A DNA stretch of 6,710 nt from CAZKUN01 sp964555935 (GCA_964555935.1 CAZKUN010000380.1:1-6710); one strand, 5' to 3'; positions 1 through 6,710 are shown, counted from the stretch's first letter. Numbers and translations are program-made. The notes: generated from the sequence alone by a model not told the origin.

Positions 1-3000
1 TCGATCGCCTGATTGCCCTCGCTCCGGACCTGCGAAGTCAGCTCCCGGAGATGTCGGGCATTGAGAGCGTTCAACTCGCGGCCCAGATTACCGGCCCCGT
101 GACGAAGCCTTCCATCGGCGTCGTTGCTGAGTTCCCGGACTCCATTCACGTGGCGTACACGCTGCCCCGGAAGGACGATGAGGAGGCCTCAGAGCCGCCG
201 ACACTTTTCGCCACCGCGAGCGGCGTATCCGTGGAAGCGGCAATCCCTGATATCGAGACTCTGGACGTGAGCGTTCGCGTCGAGATGGACCAGATCGAGG
301 TGGCGGATGTCGGGGCGTTTCTCCCGGAGCAGGAGTACCTGCGCGAGGTCAAGCTCGCCCCGCTACGCGATGTAACGGCGAACGTCATCTACTCCAGAGA
401 GGCCCCGGCCACGGCCGGACGCATTCGGCTTGAGCGCATCGACACTGAGCACGGCCCGGTTGAGAACATCGCCATCGGCTACGGGCTGATCGATCGGCTC
501 GCGCGGGCCGATATCTCGATTGGCAACGCGCTTGGAGCCGAGATCGACGCGGAGGGGCTGGTCGATTTCGCGGGCGAGTCGCCGGCTGTGTATGCCGAAT
601 TCGACGCGCATTCGATGGACATCGCCCGGTTCGCGCCCATAGCCAATCAAGACATCGACGTCGAAGGCATGGTGGATGCGTCCGGCGTCTTCGTACTCGA
701 TGCCGACCAGTTCGAGGTTGCCGCCCACGTGTCGGCCGATGGGCTTGCCTACGACGCGGTCGAGTTCGACTACGCCGTGGCCAACGTCGGCGTGACGCCG
801 GAGAAGGTCGACGTGCGCTACCTGAACGCCGCCGGCCCGCTCGGACTGGTGGCGGCGCGGGGCGAGTACGACTTCGACGGCCCCATCGAGGCCGAGGTAG
901 CGCTGGCGGAAGTGCCCGTGAAGCAGATCTACTCGCTCGTTCAGGAGATGTCGCCGGACCTCGAGGACGACCCGGACGGAACGCCTGAGACGGCGGCCGA
1001 GGAGAAGGCGCCGCCTGAATTCGGTGGCACGGCTTACGTCTACGGCTTCGTAGAGGGCGAGCTGAAGAACCCTCACGTCACCGCCGATCTGGCGGTTCTG
1101 GAGCCCGGCTACAACGAGTGGTCGGCCGCCGCCGTCACGGCGTCGCTCGACGCCACGCCGGCGGATGTTCGAGTTGATGACGTGCTCATCCGCCGTGGCA
1201 GCGTGGTCGTCTCCGCGGACGCTACCGTCACCGACATCGCGTGGCCGCCCGGTAGCTTCTTCTCGGAGGAAGACCCCCTCCCCGAGGGCACGGAAGCCCC
1301 GCCAATCGACGCCAAGCTCTACGCCAAAATCCGGGCGGCGGGGTTTGAGCTGACTCAGATCGCCGAATTCATTGAGATCCCGGAGACAGTCCGTTTCATG
1401 GGCCTCGCGGAACTCAACGTCGAGGCCGCGGGCACGGTTCGCGAGCCGAATGCCACGGGCACGCTCATCGTGTCCGACGCCCGCGTAGCCGCCGTGGAGC
1501 AGAACGTCGCCGCCGGCCCGATGACCATCAACGCGAGTTTTGAGGCGGATACGGATACGGTGATCCTCCGCGAACTCGCGACGGACCTGGGTGACGGGCA
1601 CATCGCGGTCAACGGGGAACTGACCGGGATCAGTTCGGAGGACGATCCCTACATTACGGCCGCCTTCGAGGTCGCGGGGATCCCGATCGACCAGTACACT
1701 CCAACCGAGGGCGTCCCATCGGCCGTCGGCGGCACCATTGAGACCTTCACCGGCACAGTTGAGGGCCCTCTCGCCGACCCCTGGCCGACGGTCGAAGCCC
1801 AACTCGTCGTCCGCGAACTCGGTCTGGGTCGTCGCACTCTGGGTGACGTGACGTTCGGCACCACTTACAGAGACGGTGCAGTCGCGTTCAGTAACATCGG
1901 TCTCGACATCGCCGGAGGGCGGCTTGACGCGACCTCAGCCACCTACGACCCGGCGGAGAGAGGGTTGGACGTCCAGATTGCCGCCAAGCAACTCGACGTC
2001 CGCGAACTCCTCTTCTGGGGCGGCGACCTTGCCTTGCAGGCCGGCGGCGAGAACGCCGAGGCGTCCCGTGACCGACTATACGGACTCGCGCACCGGGTAG
2101 AGGGCAGCATCAGCGCCGACGCAATTGTGCTCGAGGGGACTCTCGACAGCGTCCAGGGCAGACTAGACGCCCTCCGCACGCACGGCGTCTCGTTCGACCA
2201 ACAAGACATACCCGATGTCGGCATCGCCTGCCAATTCTCGGGCCTCCACCTCGCCGCGCCACCTTCAGAAGAGATCAATGGGCCCGACGTCGTCTCAATA
2301 CCGATGCTGCCTGAGGGCGAGGAAGAACCGTCGACCATCGACAGACTTCACGTTGACGGCCTATCGATCTCCTCCGAGATCGAGGGCGGGGTGCTCACCG
2401 TTCAGGGAGATATCCACTGGGACGGCGACATGGATCTGTTGGCCGAAGTCAACCTCATTCCGCTCGACTACTTCTCCCCGTGGCTGCCAGAGAGCCTCGA
2501 TCTGGGCGGGGAGTTGGCGCTTACCGTGCTCGCGCAAGGCGCAACCCACGACCCGTTCATCCAGGCATCTGTCGAAGTGTTCGACCCGACGGTCGCCGGC
2601 GTGGTGTTCGATATCCTTCAGGCCACACGAATTGAGGTCAAGCCAGACGCCATCGTGATGATTGGCGCGCTGCTCAAGCGCGACGAACACGAGATCGAGG
2701 CGTCCGGGAGCCTGCCCTTCGACCGCGACAGCTTCGCCATCGACTGGGATGGGCCGGTAGCGTTTCAGGCGAACATGGTCGATCTCCCGTCCACCGTTCT
2801 CGTCGACCTAGGCCATGAGTTCTCCGCCAGCACATCGGGTCAGGACTCGGAAGGGTCATTCTGGCAGAAGTGCGAGACCGAGGGCTCAATAACCGCGTCG
2901 TTGAATGTCTCCGGCAAACTCGATGCCCCGGAAGTCCGGGGCGGACTGTACGTCGAGCCCGGAGCCCGGTTCCGTCTCGCCAACTGGCCGGAGGATATGG

Positions 3001-4562
3001 CGATCGAGGATATCTCGGTCGACGCCGTATTCGGCAAATCTCCCACCGACGAGGGCGCAATGATCGAGGCCCTCGACATCCGCTCGCGCATCGACAACAC
3101 TGACATCGCGATGTGGGGCAGGATCGAGCTTTCACACCTCTCCCCGGATGAACTGCTGGAGAACCGCATCGAGGAGTTCACCATCAAGGCCCAGTCCGAT
3201 CGGCAACGGATGCCGGGCGGCACGGTGGCCAAGAACCTCAACGCCGAGATCACGGCTCATACGGACCCTACGGGGTGGCACGCTGTTAGGGTCGAGGAGG
3301 GCAGGGCCGACCTCGGCAAGGGCAAGATCCGAGTCGGCGGCACGGTTCTGTTGGACACGCTTTCGCTCGACGAACTCGGGCACGTGCCGTGCAACCTGAC
3401 GATCAACCTCAACAGAGCCAATCTGGAATTCGAACCCATCATCAACCGCTCGCGGGCCGACGGCCAAATCGTCGCCCGCAAGTTCGCGAGCGCCGGCGCG
3501 CCGCTCCCCGAGTGGTTCCTGCAAGACCGCCTCTCCACCGACCGCACCGATCCCGCGGCGCCAATCCGCATTTCCACAGTCGCCAAGGGGAATCCGGACC
3601 AGCGCGGTCGGATCGTTGCGACCCGCACCTCCATCGGCTTTAAGCCGCCGGATAAGAAGAAAGCGCGCCCCGAAACCGAGGAAGCAGATCTCCCTCCCTC
3701 GCTTGAGAGGGAGAAGCAATACCTCGGGATGCCGACCTCGTTTCCGGCGCCGGAGCTGGACCTCGCGCTGGAGATAGGGCACCACGTTGCCATTGAAACG
3801 CCGCTCATCAAGGGGCAACTCATCCCTGACCGCGATGCGATCACGCTGACCGGGACGCCACAAGAACCAGACCTGCGGGCTCGCATAAGGATCCGGCGCG
3901 GCAGCCTCCGCGTACTGCGCGGCAACATGGAGATCCCCGACGCAGGTGGCGAAATCCGGCTCAAACCCATGGGGCTGCTGCCCGGCTCGAGACCCTATCA
4001 GCGCGAGCTTGAACTGATCGGCCGCGTCTGGGGCCGTGCCGAGGGCACCGTCAGCGGCACGGACACAAGCGGCAACTCGATCGGACCGATCCCGGTCGCG
4101 CTCGAGGTCTCCGGTGCCCTGCCCGATGGGATCGAGATCACGACCAGCTCCACGCCGCCCATGAGCGAGAGCGAGGTGTATGCCTTGCTGGCGCTCGGGC
4201 CGATCCGCCCCGGCGAGGACAGCAGCACGGGCCGACAGATGGGGATTGACGAGATCGTGGCGCAGACGATCGCCAAGAGCATATTCAGCGGGGTGTTGCG
4301 CCCACTCGAGGAACAGCTCAGCGAAATACTCGACCTCGAGCAGTTTGAGGTCAGCGTGGGCGTGAACCAACCGGTCAAGCTCAGCGTCGGCAAGTACATC
4401 GTCGAAGACCTACTGGTGACCTATCAGCGCTCCGCCGGCGGCCCGGAGGAGGAGTTCGACCTGCGGCTCTCGTATGACCTGGCCGGGAAGTACCAGGTAT
4501 CGGTCCACACGGACGAGGAGTCCCAAGGCGAGTTGGGGATCAGCCGCAAGTTTACGTTCTAG
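1..4562 (+). CDS. tamB: TamB-like translocation/assembly module protein (DUF490, AsmA-like), 5' partial
   Basis: This is a large periplasm-spanning protein of the TamB family. Members are anchored in the inner membrane and form a long beta-rich groove reaching an Omp85 partner; they are implicated in outer-membrane protein assembly and phospholipid transport. The reading frame is open from the first full codon at position 3 to TAG at 4560-4562. The first ATG, at 51, has GGAG directly against it, with no spacing for a ribosome binding site, and no signal or membrane segment follows, so it is an internal Met and the true start lies to the left. Counting from that Met there are 1503 residues. 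Repeats of the form G-x-(4-7)-P followed by alternating hydrophobic strands recur near residues 12, 332, 461, 568, 828, 953 and 1264, as in AsmA/TamB proteins. The last ~370 residues are the diagnostic TamB C-terminal domain, with PDGIEITTSSTPPMSESEVY followed by a LLALG motif near 1355-1385. The chain ends in Phe. Acidic, proline-containing linkers lie near residues 301-325 and 1199-1220. Family assignment is secure; the exact cargo is unknown. Confidence 0.9.
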   Translation, partial: DRLIALAPDLRSQLPEMSGIESVQLAAQITGPVTKPSIGVVAEFPDSIHVAYTLPRKDDEEASEPPTLFATASGVSVEAAIPDIETLDVSVRVEMDQIEVADVGAFLPEQEYLREVKLAPLRDVTANVIYSREAPATAGRIRLERIDTEHGPVENIAIGYGLIDRLARADISIGNALGAEIDAEGLVDFAGESPAVYAEFDAHSMDIARFAPIANQDIDVEGMVDASGVFVLDADQFEVAAHVSADGLAYDAVEFDYAVANVGVTPEKVDVRYLNAAGPLGLVAARGEYDFDGPIEAEVALAEVPVKQIYSLVQEMSPDLEDDPDGTPETAAEEKAPPEFGGTAYVYGFVEGELKNPHVTADLAVLEPGYNEWSAAAVTASLDATPADVRVDDVLIRRGSVVVSADATVTDIAWPPGSFFSEEDPLPEGTEAPPIDAKLYAKIRAAGFELTQIAEFIEIPETVRFMGLAELNVEAAGTVREPNATGTLIVSDARVAAVEQNVAAGPMTINASFEADTDTVILRELATDLGDGHIAVNGELTGISSEDDPYITAAFEVAGIPIDQYTPTEGVPSAVGGTIETFTGTVEGPLADPWPTVEAQLVVRELGLGRRTLGDVTFGTTYRDGAVAFSNIGLDIAGGRLDATSATYDPAERGLDVQIAAKQLDVRELLFWGGDLALQAGGENAEASRDRLYGLAHRVEGSISADAIVLEGTLDSVQGRLDALRTHGVSFDQQDIPDVGIACQFSGLHLAAPPSEEINGPDVVSIPMLPEGEEEPSTIDRLHVDGLSISSEIEGGVLTVQGDIHWDGDMDLLAEVNLIPLDYFSPWLPESLDLGGELALTVLAQGATHDPFIQASVEVFDPTVAGVVFDILQATRIEVKPDAIVMIGALLKRDEHEIEASGSLPFDRDSFAIDWDGPVAFQANMVDLPSTVLVDLGHEFSASTSGQDSEGSFWQKCETEGSITASLNVSGKLDAPEVRGGLYVEPGARFRLANWPEDMAIEDISVDAVFGKSPTDEGAMIEALDIRSRIDNTDIAMWGRIELSHLSPDELLENRIEEFTIKAQSDRQRMPGGTVAKNLNAEITAHTDPTGWHAVRVEEGRADLGKGKIRVGGTVLLDTLSLDELGHVPCNLTINLNRANLEFEPIINRSRADGQIVARKFASAGAPLPEWFLQDRLSTDRTDPAAPIRISTVAKGNPDQRGRIVATRTSIGFKPPDKKKARPETEEADLPPSLEREKQYLGMPTSFPAPELDLALEIGHHVAIETPLIKGQLIPDRDAITLTGTPQEPDLRARIRIRRGSLRVLRGNMEIPDAGGEIRLKPMGLLPGSRPYQRELELIGRVWGRAEGTVSGTDTSGNSIGPIPVALEVSGALPDGIEITTSSTPPMSESEVYALLALGPIRPGEDSSTGRQMGIDEIVAQTIAKSIFSGVLRPLEEQLSEILDLEQFEVSVGVNQPVKLSVGKYIVEDLLVTYQRSAGGPEEEFDLRLSYDLAGKYQVSVHTDEESQGELGISRKFTF

Positions 4563-4578
4563 ATCGCCCCAGCCTGAC

Positions 4579-4620
4579 GACACGCCAAGTGGCGAGGAAC
4601 CAAACCGCAGTCGGCGTGTC
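4579..4620. repeat. 8-bp inverted repeat in the tamB-sigma gap
   Basis: GACACGCC (4579-4586) is the perfect reverse complement of GGCGTGTC (4613-4620), separated by 26 bases. A second partner, GGCG at 4591-4594, can pair with CGCC (4583-4586) across an AAGT loop, so two hairpins compete for the same left arm. No T-tract follows, so this does not look like an intrinsic terminator. The right arm overlaps the first two bases of the proposed sigma -10 element. It could be an operator, an RNA structure in read-through transcript from tamB, or chance; an 8-bp match in an 85-bp gap is expected by chance in roughly a few percent of cases. Confidence 0.4.
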
Positions 4621-4623
4621 TAA
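4596..4623 (+). promoter_or_regulatory. Candidate ECF (sigma-E type) promoter of the sigma gene
   Basis: The sequence GGAACCA starts at 4596, so the GAACCA element is at 4597-4602. After exactly 16 bases comes TCTAA (4619-4623). The E. coli sigma-E consensus is close to GAACTT, 16 bp, TCTGA/TCTAA, and the AAC core of the -35 element is widely shared by ECF promoters. Transcription would start near 4629-4631, a short distance upstream of the sigma ATG. The position suggests that the sigma factor transcribes its own gene, which is common for ECF factors. The match is by eye and no start site is proven. Confidence 0.55.
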
Positions 4624-4647
4624 GCCAAGGACCGTGTTCCGCCCGTC

Positions 4648-5244
4648 ATGAGCGGCACACAAGCACAAATCACGCACATGCGCGATCCAAACTCCGACGA
4701 TGCGGCACACAAACAGTTCCGCCACCTCGTTGCCGAGTATCACGCGCAGGTGTACAATCTGATTTACCGGTACATCCACGATTCTGACGAGGCCGCCGAC
4801 CTCACGCAGGATACGTTCGTCTGCGCCTACCGAGCATGGGGGAAGTTTCGCGGCGACTCGAAGGTGTATACCTGGCTTTATCGCATAGCCGTGAACCTCA
4901 CGCGCAACCGCGTGAAGCAGCTCAAACGCAAACGCAGCGCGGAGCCGGTGTCGCTTGACGAGCCGATCACGCCCAACGGGGACTCCTACGATCGCGAAGT
5001 AGAGGATTGGTCCCTTTCCCCGGAGCGCGCGCTGGAGAATCGGGAGCTTGGGTTGTTCTTGGCGACTGAGGTCACCAAACTCCCAGCGGATTTCAAGGAA
5101 GTTAGCATCCTGCGCGACTACCAGGGGCTGTCGTATCAGGAGATCGCGGAAGTGGTGGGCTGTTCAGTCAAAGCCGTGAAGTCGCGTCTGTTCAGATCCC
5201 GGTCGGTTCTGCGAGAGAAGCTGCGTCGGTACCTCGACGAATGA
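4648..5244 (+). CDS. ECF-type RNA polymerase sigma factor (sigma-70 family, RpoE-like)
   Basis: This 198-residue protein is the usual size for an ECF sigma factor, with only regions 2 and 4. Region 2 spans about residues 24-95: the core-binding segment includes DEAADLTQDTF (47-57), and WLYRIAVNLTRNR (76-88) is typical of the part that opens and reads the -10 element. A variable acidic linker (97-132, with SPE at 124-126) follows. Region 4 spans about 137-191, with the helix-turn-helix LSYQEIAEVVGCSVKAVKSR at 161-180, which reads the -35 element. The start at ATG 4648 is the most upstream available, but the nearest purine run (AAGG, 4627-4630) is 17 bases away, so ATG 4678 (residue 11) is also possible; both keep region 2 intact. 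The gene lies 85 bp after tamB and 131 bp before bamA, and a self-type ECF promoter sits just upstream. No anti-sigma gene follows directly, which is unusual for RpoE-like factors. The family is certain; the regulon and signal are not known. Confidence 0.93.
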   Translation: MSGTQAQITHMRDPNSDDAAHKQFRHLVAEYHAQVYNLIYRYIHDSDEAADLTQDTFVCAYRAWGKFRGDSKVYTWLYRIAVNLTRNRVKQLKRKRSAEPVSLDEPITPNGDSYDREVEDWSLSPERALENRELGLFLATEVTKLPADFKEVSILRDYQGLSYQEIAEVVGCSVKAVKSRLFRSRSVLREKLRRYLDE

Positions 5245-5313
5245 CCGGGACCAAGCCGTGCAGGTTGCTCGCCGCGCCATGGCGAACTGATTGGCTCTTC
5301 CGGGAGCGACCAC

Positions 5314-5342
5314 CGGACATGTGTGTTTGAGACACCTATTGT
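5314..5342 (+). promoter_or_regulatory. Candidate housekeeping-type promoter of the bamA-like gene
   Basis: CGGACA (5314-5319) matches the TTGACA -35 box at four of six bases. It is followed by a 17-base spacer and TATTGT (5337-5342), which matches TATAAT at four of six, including the conserved first TA and the last T. Transcription would start near 5349 and give a leader of about 27 bases that contains the ribosome binding site. No ECF-type GAAC / TCTAA pair with correct spacing is present in this gap. This is a moderate match found by eye, and co-transcription with the sigma gene remains possible. Confidence 0.35.
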
Positions 5343-5360
5343 AGCCGACCGACCGCGTCC

Positions 5361-5371
5361 AGGGAGCGGAG
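5361..5371 (+). promoter_or_regulatory. Ribosome binding site for the bamA-like gene
   Basis: AGGGAG at 5361-5366 ends 9 bases before the ATG at 5376, and a second GGAG at 5368-5371 ends 4 bases before it. The purine-rich run fixes ATG 5376 as the start, and the signal peptide that follows agrees with this choice. Confidence 0.7.
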
Positions 5372-5375
5372 ACTG

Positions 5376-6710
5376 ATGATTGCAGCGCCGAAGAATTGCC
5401 GTGTTGGCCTGATCGCCATATTGGGTGTGGCATTCCTATTCGCATCACAGCCCGGTTGGTCGCAGGCGAACTCCATCGAAGACATCAAGGTCGAGGGCGC
5501 CCGCTTCGTATCGGCGGATGGCGTTCTCGCCAAGATCACCGAAACTCTCCGTGTCGGCGATGCATTTGACCCCGACTCGAACGAGGACCGCGCCCGCCTC
5601 GATGCCGCGCGCCGGGCAGTGCTTGCGCTAGGCTTTTTCGAGCGCGTAACGCCTGCCGTCGTGCGCGGAGACGACGGCGTGACGATCACCTTCTCGGTGG
5701 TTGAGAAGATGCGCATCCAGCGGATCGTCTTCGTCGGGAACACGGTCTTCACCGACGATGAACTCCTGGAGGAGATCGTCAGCCGCTCGGGTCAGATCGT
5801 CGACGCCAACGTGTTCCGGCGTGACGCCGACCTTATCAAGGCTTTCTATGAGTCTCGCGGGCGGGCCTGCAACGTCGAGATCTCCGGACCCGACCGCTTT
5901 GGCGTCGTAACGTACGTCATCAACGAGTGGGTCATCGAGGACGTGCTCATCGAGGGGCTCAAGAAGACGAGTCCGAAGTTCGTCAACAAAGAGATCACGG
6001 TCGGCCCCGGCGACGTGTTCGACATTAACACCATTCAGAAGAACGCGCTTGCCATCCAGAACCTCGATCTTTGGGAGGGCAGCGTTCAGGTGACGTACCG
6101 CCAGGGCGTCAAGGACGTTGAGCGCGGTGTCATCGTCGTGTTTGTCGTCAAGGAGAAACGCACGGGGACCGCGACGGCAGGCCTTGGGTACAGTTCGCTC
6201 GACAACGTCGTCGGCGTGGTGTCCGCGTCAGAGACCAACTTCCGCGGCCGAGGCGAGCGGATCACGGGAAGCGTCCAGTTCGGTGGCCGCCAAAGCTACG
6301 AGCTAAGCTTCTTCGAACCGATGGTCGACAAGCACGGCACGACCTTTGAGGTTAGCCTCTTCGATACCGAGCGCAGGCGTCAGTTCCTGCCTGGCGGCTC
6401 ATTCGGCACGACCAACCGCGAGTTTGACGAGCGCCGCAAGGGCTTCAACGTCACCCTCGGCCGGCCGCTCGGCGACAACATGCAGGTCAGCCTCCGCATT
6501 CGCCGCGAGGACATCTCCGATCCGCTGTTCCAAGTCTCTCGCGTGCTTGCTCCCGGACAAGGAGCCGTCGGCACGCTGCAGACGCTGCCGCCAGGCTTCG
6601 GCGGCAACGACGACGAGCTGCCGGTGCCCCCGCCAAACCCAGGCCTCCTGCCTGACGAGCCAGAGCCGGGCGACACATCGCTGCCGCTCACGGTCTTTGC
6701 GCCACTCGCC
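5376..6710 (+). CDS. bamA: BamA/TamA-family outer-membrane assembly protein (Omp85), 3' partial
   Basis: This is an Omp85 protein that would sit in the outer membrane and fold or insert beta-barrel proteins, with its POTRA domains in the periplasm. The frame starts at ATG 5376 and stays open to the right edge, giving 445 codons. Residues 1-31 form a signal peptide: a hydrophobic core at about 9-23, and likely cleavage after SQA at 29-31. Three POTRA domains follow at about 34-110, 112-185 and 186-261; POTRA2 shows the typical IVFVGNTVFTDDEL pattern (117-130). The barrel begins near 264 with GLGYSSLDNVVG (269-280), then SETNFRGRGE (285-294), GGRQSYELSFFEP (303-315), all typical of BamA-like barrels. 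A proline-rich, acidic insertion occupies about 393-443 and is probably a surface loop. E. coli BamA has five POTRA domains and TamA three; three here does not by itself decide between BamA and TamA. The C-terminal half of the barrel is missing only because the window ends. The TamB neighbour supports a functional pair. Confidence 0.9.
   Translation, partial: MIAAPKNCRVGLIAILGVAFLFASQPGWSQANSIEDIKVEGARFVSADGVLAKITETLRVGDAFDPDSNEDRARLDAARRAVLALGFFERVTPAVVRGDDGVTITFSVVEKMRIQRIVFVGNTVFTDDELLEEIVSRSGQIVDANVFRRDADLIKAFYESRGRACNVEISGPDRFGVVTYVINEWVIEDVLIEGLKKTSPKFVNKEITVGPGDVFDINTIQKNALAIQNLDLWEGSVQVTYRQGVKDVERGVIVVFVVKEKRTGTATAGLGYSSLDNVVGVVSASETNFRGRGERITGSVQFGGRQSYELSFFEPMVDKHGTTFEVSLFDTERRRQFLPGGSFGTTNREFDERRKGFNVTLGRPLGDNMQVSLRIRREDISDPLFQVSRVLAPGQGAVGTLQTLPPGFGGNDDELPVPPPNPGLLPDEPEPGDTSLPLTVFAPLA

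Larger units (their letters stand above)
5245..5375. other. Gap between sigma gene and bamA
   Basis: This 131-bp stretch has no convincing small gene. It contains a 10-bp palindrome CGCCATGGCG (5275-5284) and a weak hairpin, GCTC (5294-5297) with GAGC (5304-5307). Neither is followed by a T-tract, so I see no intrinsic terminator after the sigma gene. The right half holds the candidate promoter and ribosome binding site of the bamA-like gene. Confidence 0.5.

Noticed and set aside
51..53. ATG at 51 as the true tamB start
   Set aside because: The frame stays open to the left edge, the GGAG is in contact with the ATG, and no signal or membrane anchor follows.
363..1802. Long open frame on the - strand opposite tamB (479 codons)
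   Set aside because: It lies fully antisense to a gene with clear TamB features, is very rich in Arg, Val and Gly as expected for the complement of GC-rich coding sequence, and shows no domain.
3132..4370. Long open frame on the - strand (412 codons)
   Set aside because: It is antisense to the conserved TamB C-terminal domain, with no recognisable motif; a codon-bias shadow.
4563..4620. Intrinsic terminator after tamB
   Set aside because: An inverted repeat is present but it has a 26-base loop and no T-tract.
5275..5284. Palindrome CGCCATGGCG
   Set aside because: It is short, has no loop and no T-tract, and is common by chance in GC-rich sequence. No second copy was found in the gap.
5294..5307. 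Hairpin GCTC/GAGC as a terminator of the sigma gene
   Set aside because: The stem is only about five pairs including one G-T, with no T-run after it.
5284..5310. GAACTG at 5284 as an ECF -35 element for bamA
   Set aside because: No TCTAA-like element is found about 16 bases downstream, where the sequence reads GCGAC.
5321..5335. Small hairpin GTGT/ACAC in the bamA leader region
   Set aside because: There are only four Watson-Crick pairs, and it would lie upstream of the expected transcript start.

Overview
The window carries three genes, all on the + strand, from a GC-rich bacterium with an outer membrane. In order they are a very large TamB-type (AsmA-like, DUF490) envelope protein that is cut at the left edge, an ECF-type RNA polymerase sigma factor, and a BamA/TamA-family (Omp85) outer-membrane assembly protein that is cut at the right edge. 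TamB plus Omp85 shows a diderm. The style of the proteins and the tamB / sigma / bamA order suggest an uncultured, non-proteobacterial lineage. Armatimonadota or a similar phylum is my best guess, held with low confidence because no marker gene is present.

Layout. Positions 1-4562 are the tamB-like gene, open to the left edge, so the N-terminal anchor and true start lie outside. Positions 4563-4647 are an 85-bp gap holding a good candidate ECF promoter (GAACCA, 16 bp, TCTAA) and an 8-bp inverted repeat whose right arm overlaps the -10 element. Positions 4648-5244 are the sigma factor. Positions 5245-5375 are a 131-bp gap with a plausible housekeeping-type promoter and a clear ribosome binding site. 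Positions 5376-6710 are the bamA-like gene: signal peptide, three POTRA domains, and the start of the beta-barrel with a long proline-rich acidic insertion.

How they may work together. TamB proteins span the periplasm and work with an Omp85 partner (TamA, or BamA in lineages without TamA). Their adjacency here suggests a shared job in outer-membrane protein or lipid delivery. The sigma gene between them appears able to activate its own promoter, and no anti-sigma gene follows it in the window. The arrangement resembles an envelope-homeostasis module with its own regulator. I see no mobile element, CRISPR array, tRNA or rRNA, and no sign of recent transfer. The protein families are known; the regulatory arrangement is the part worth checking.
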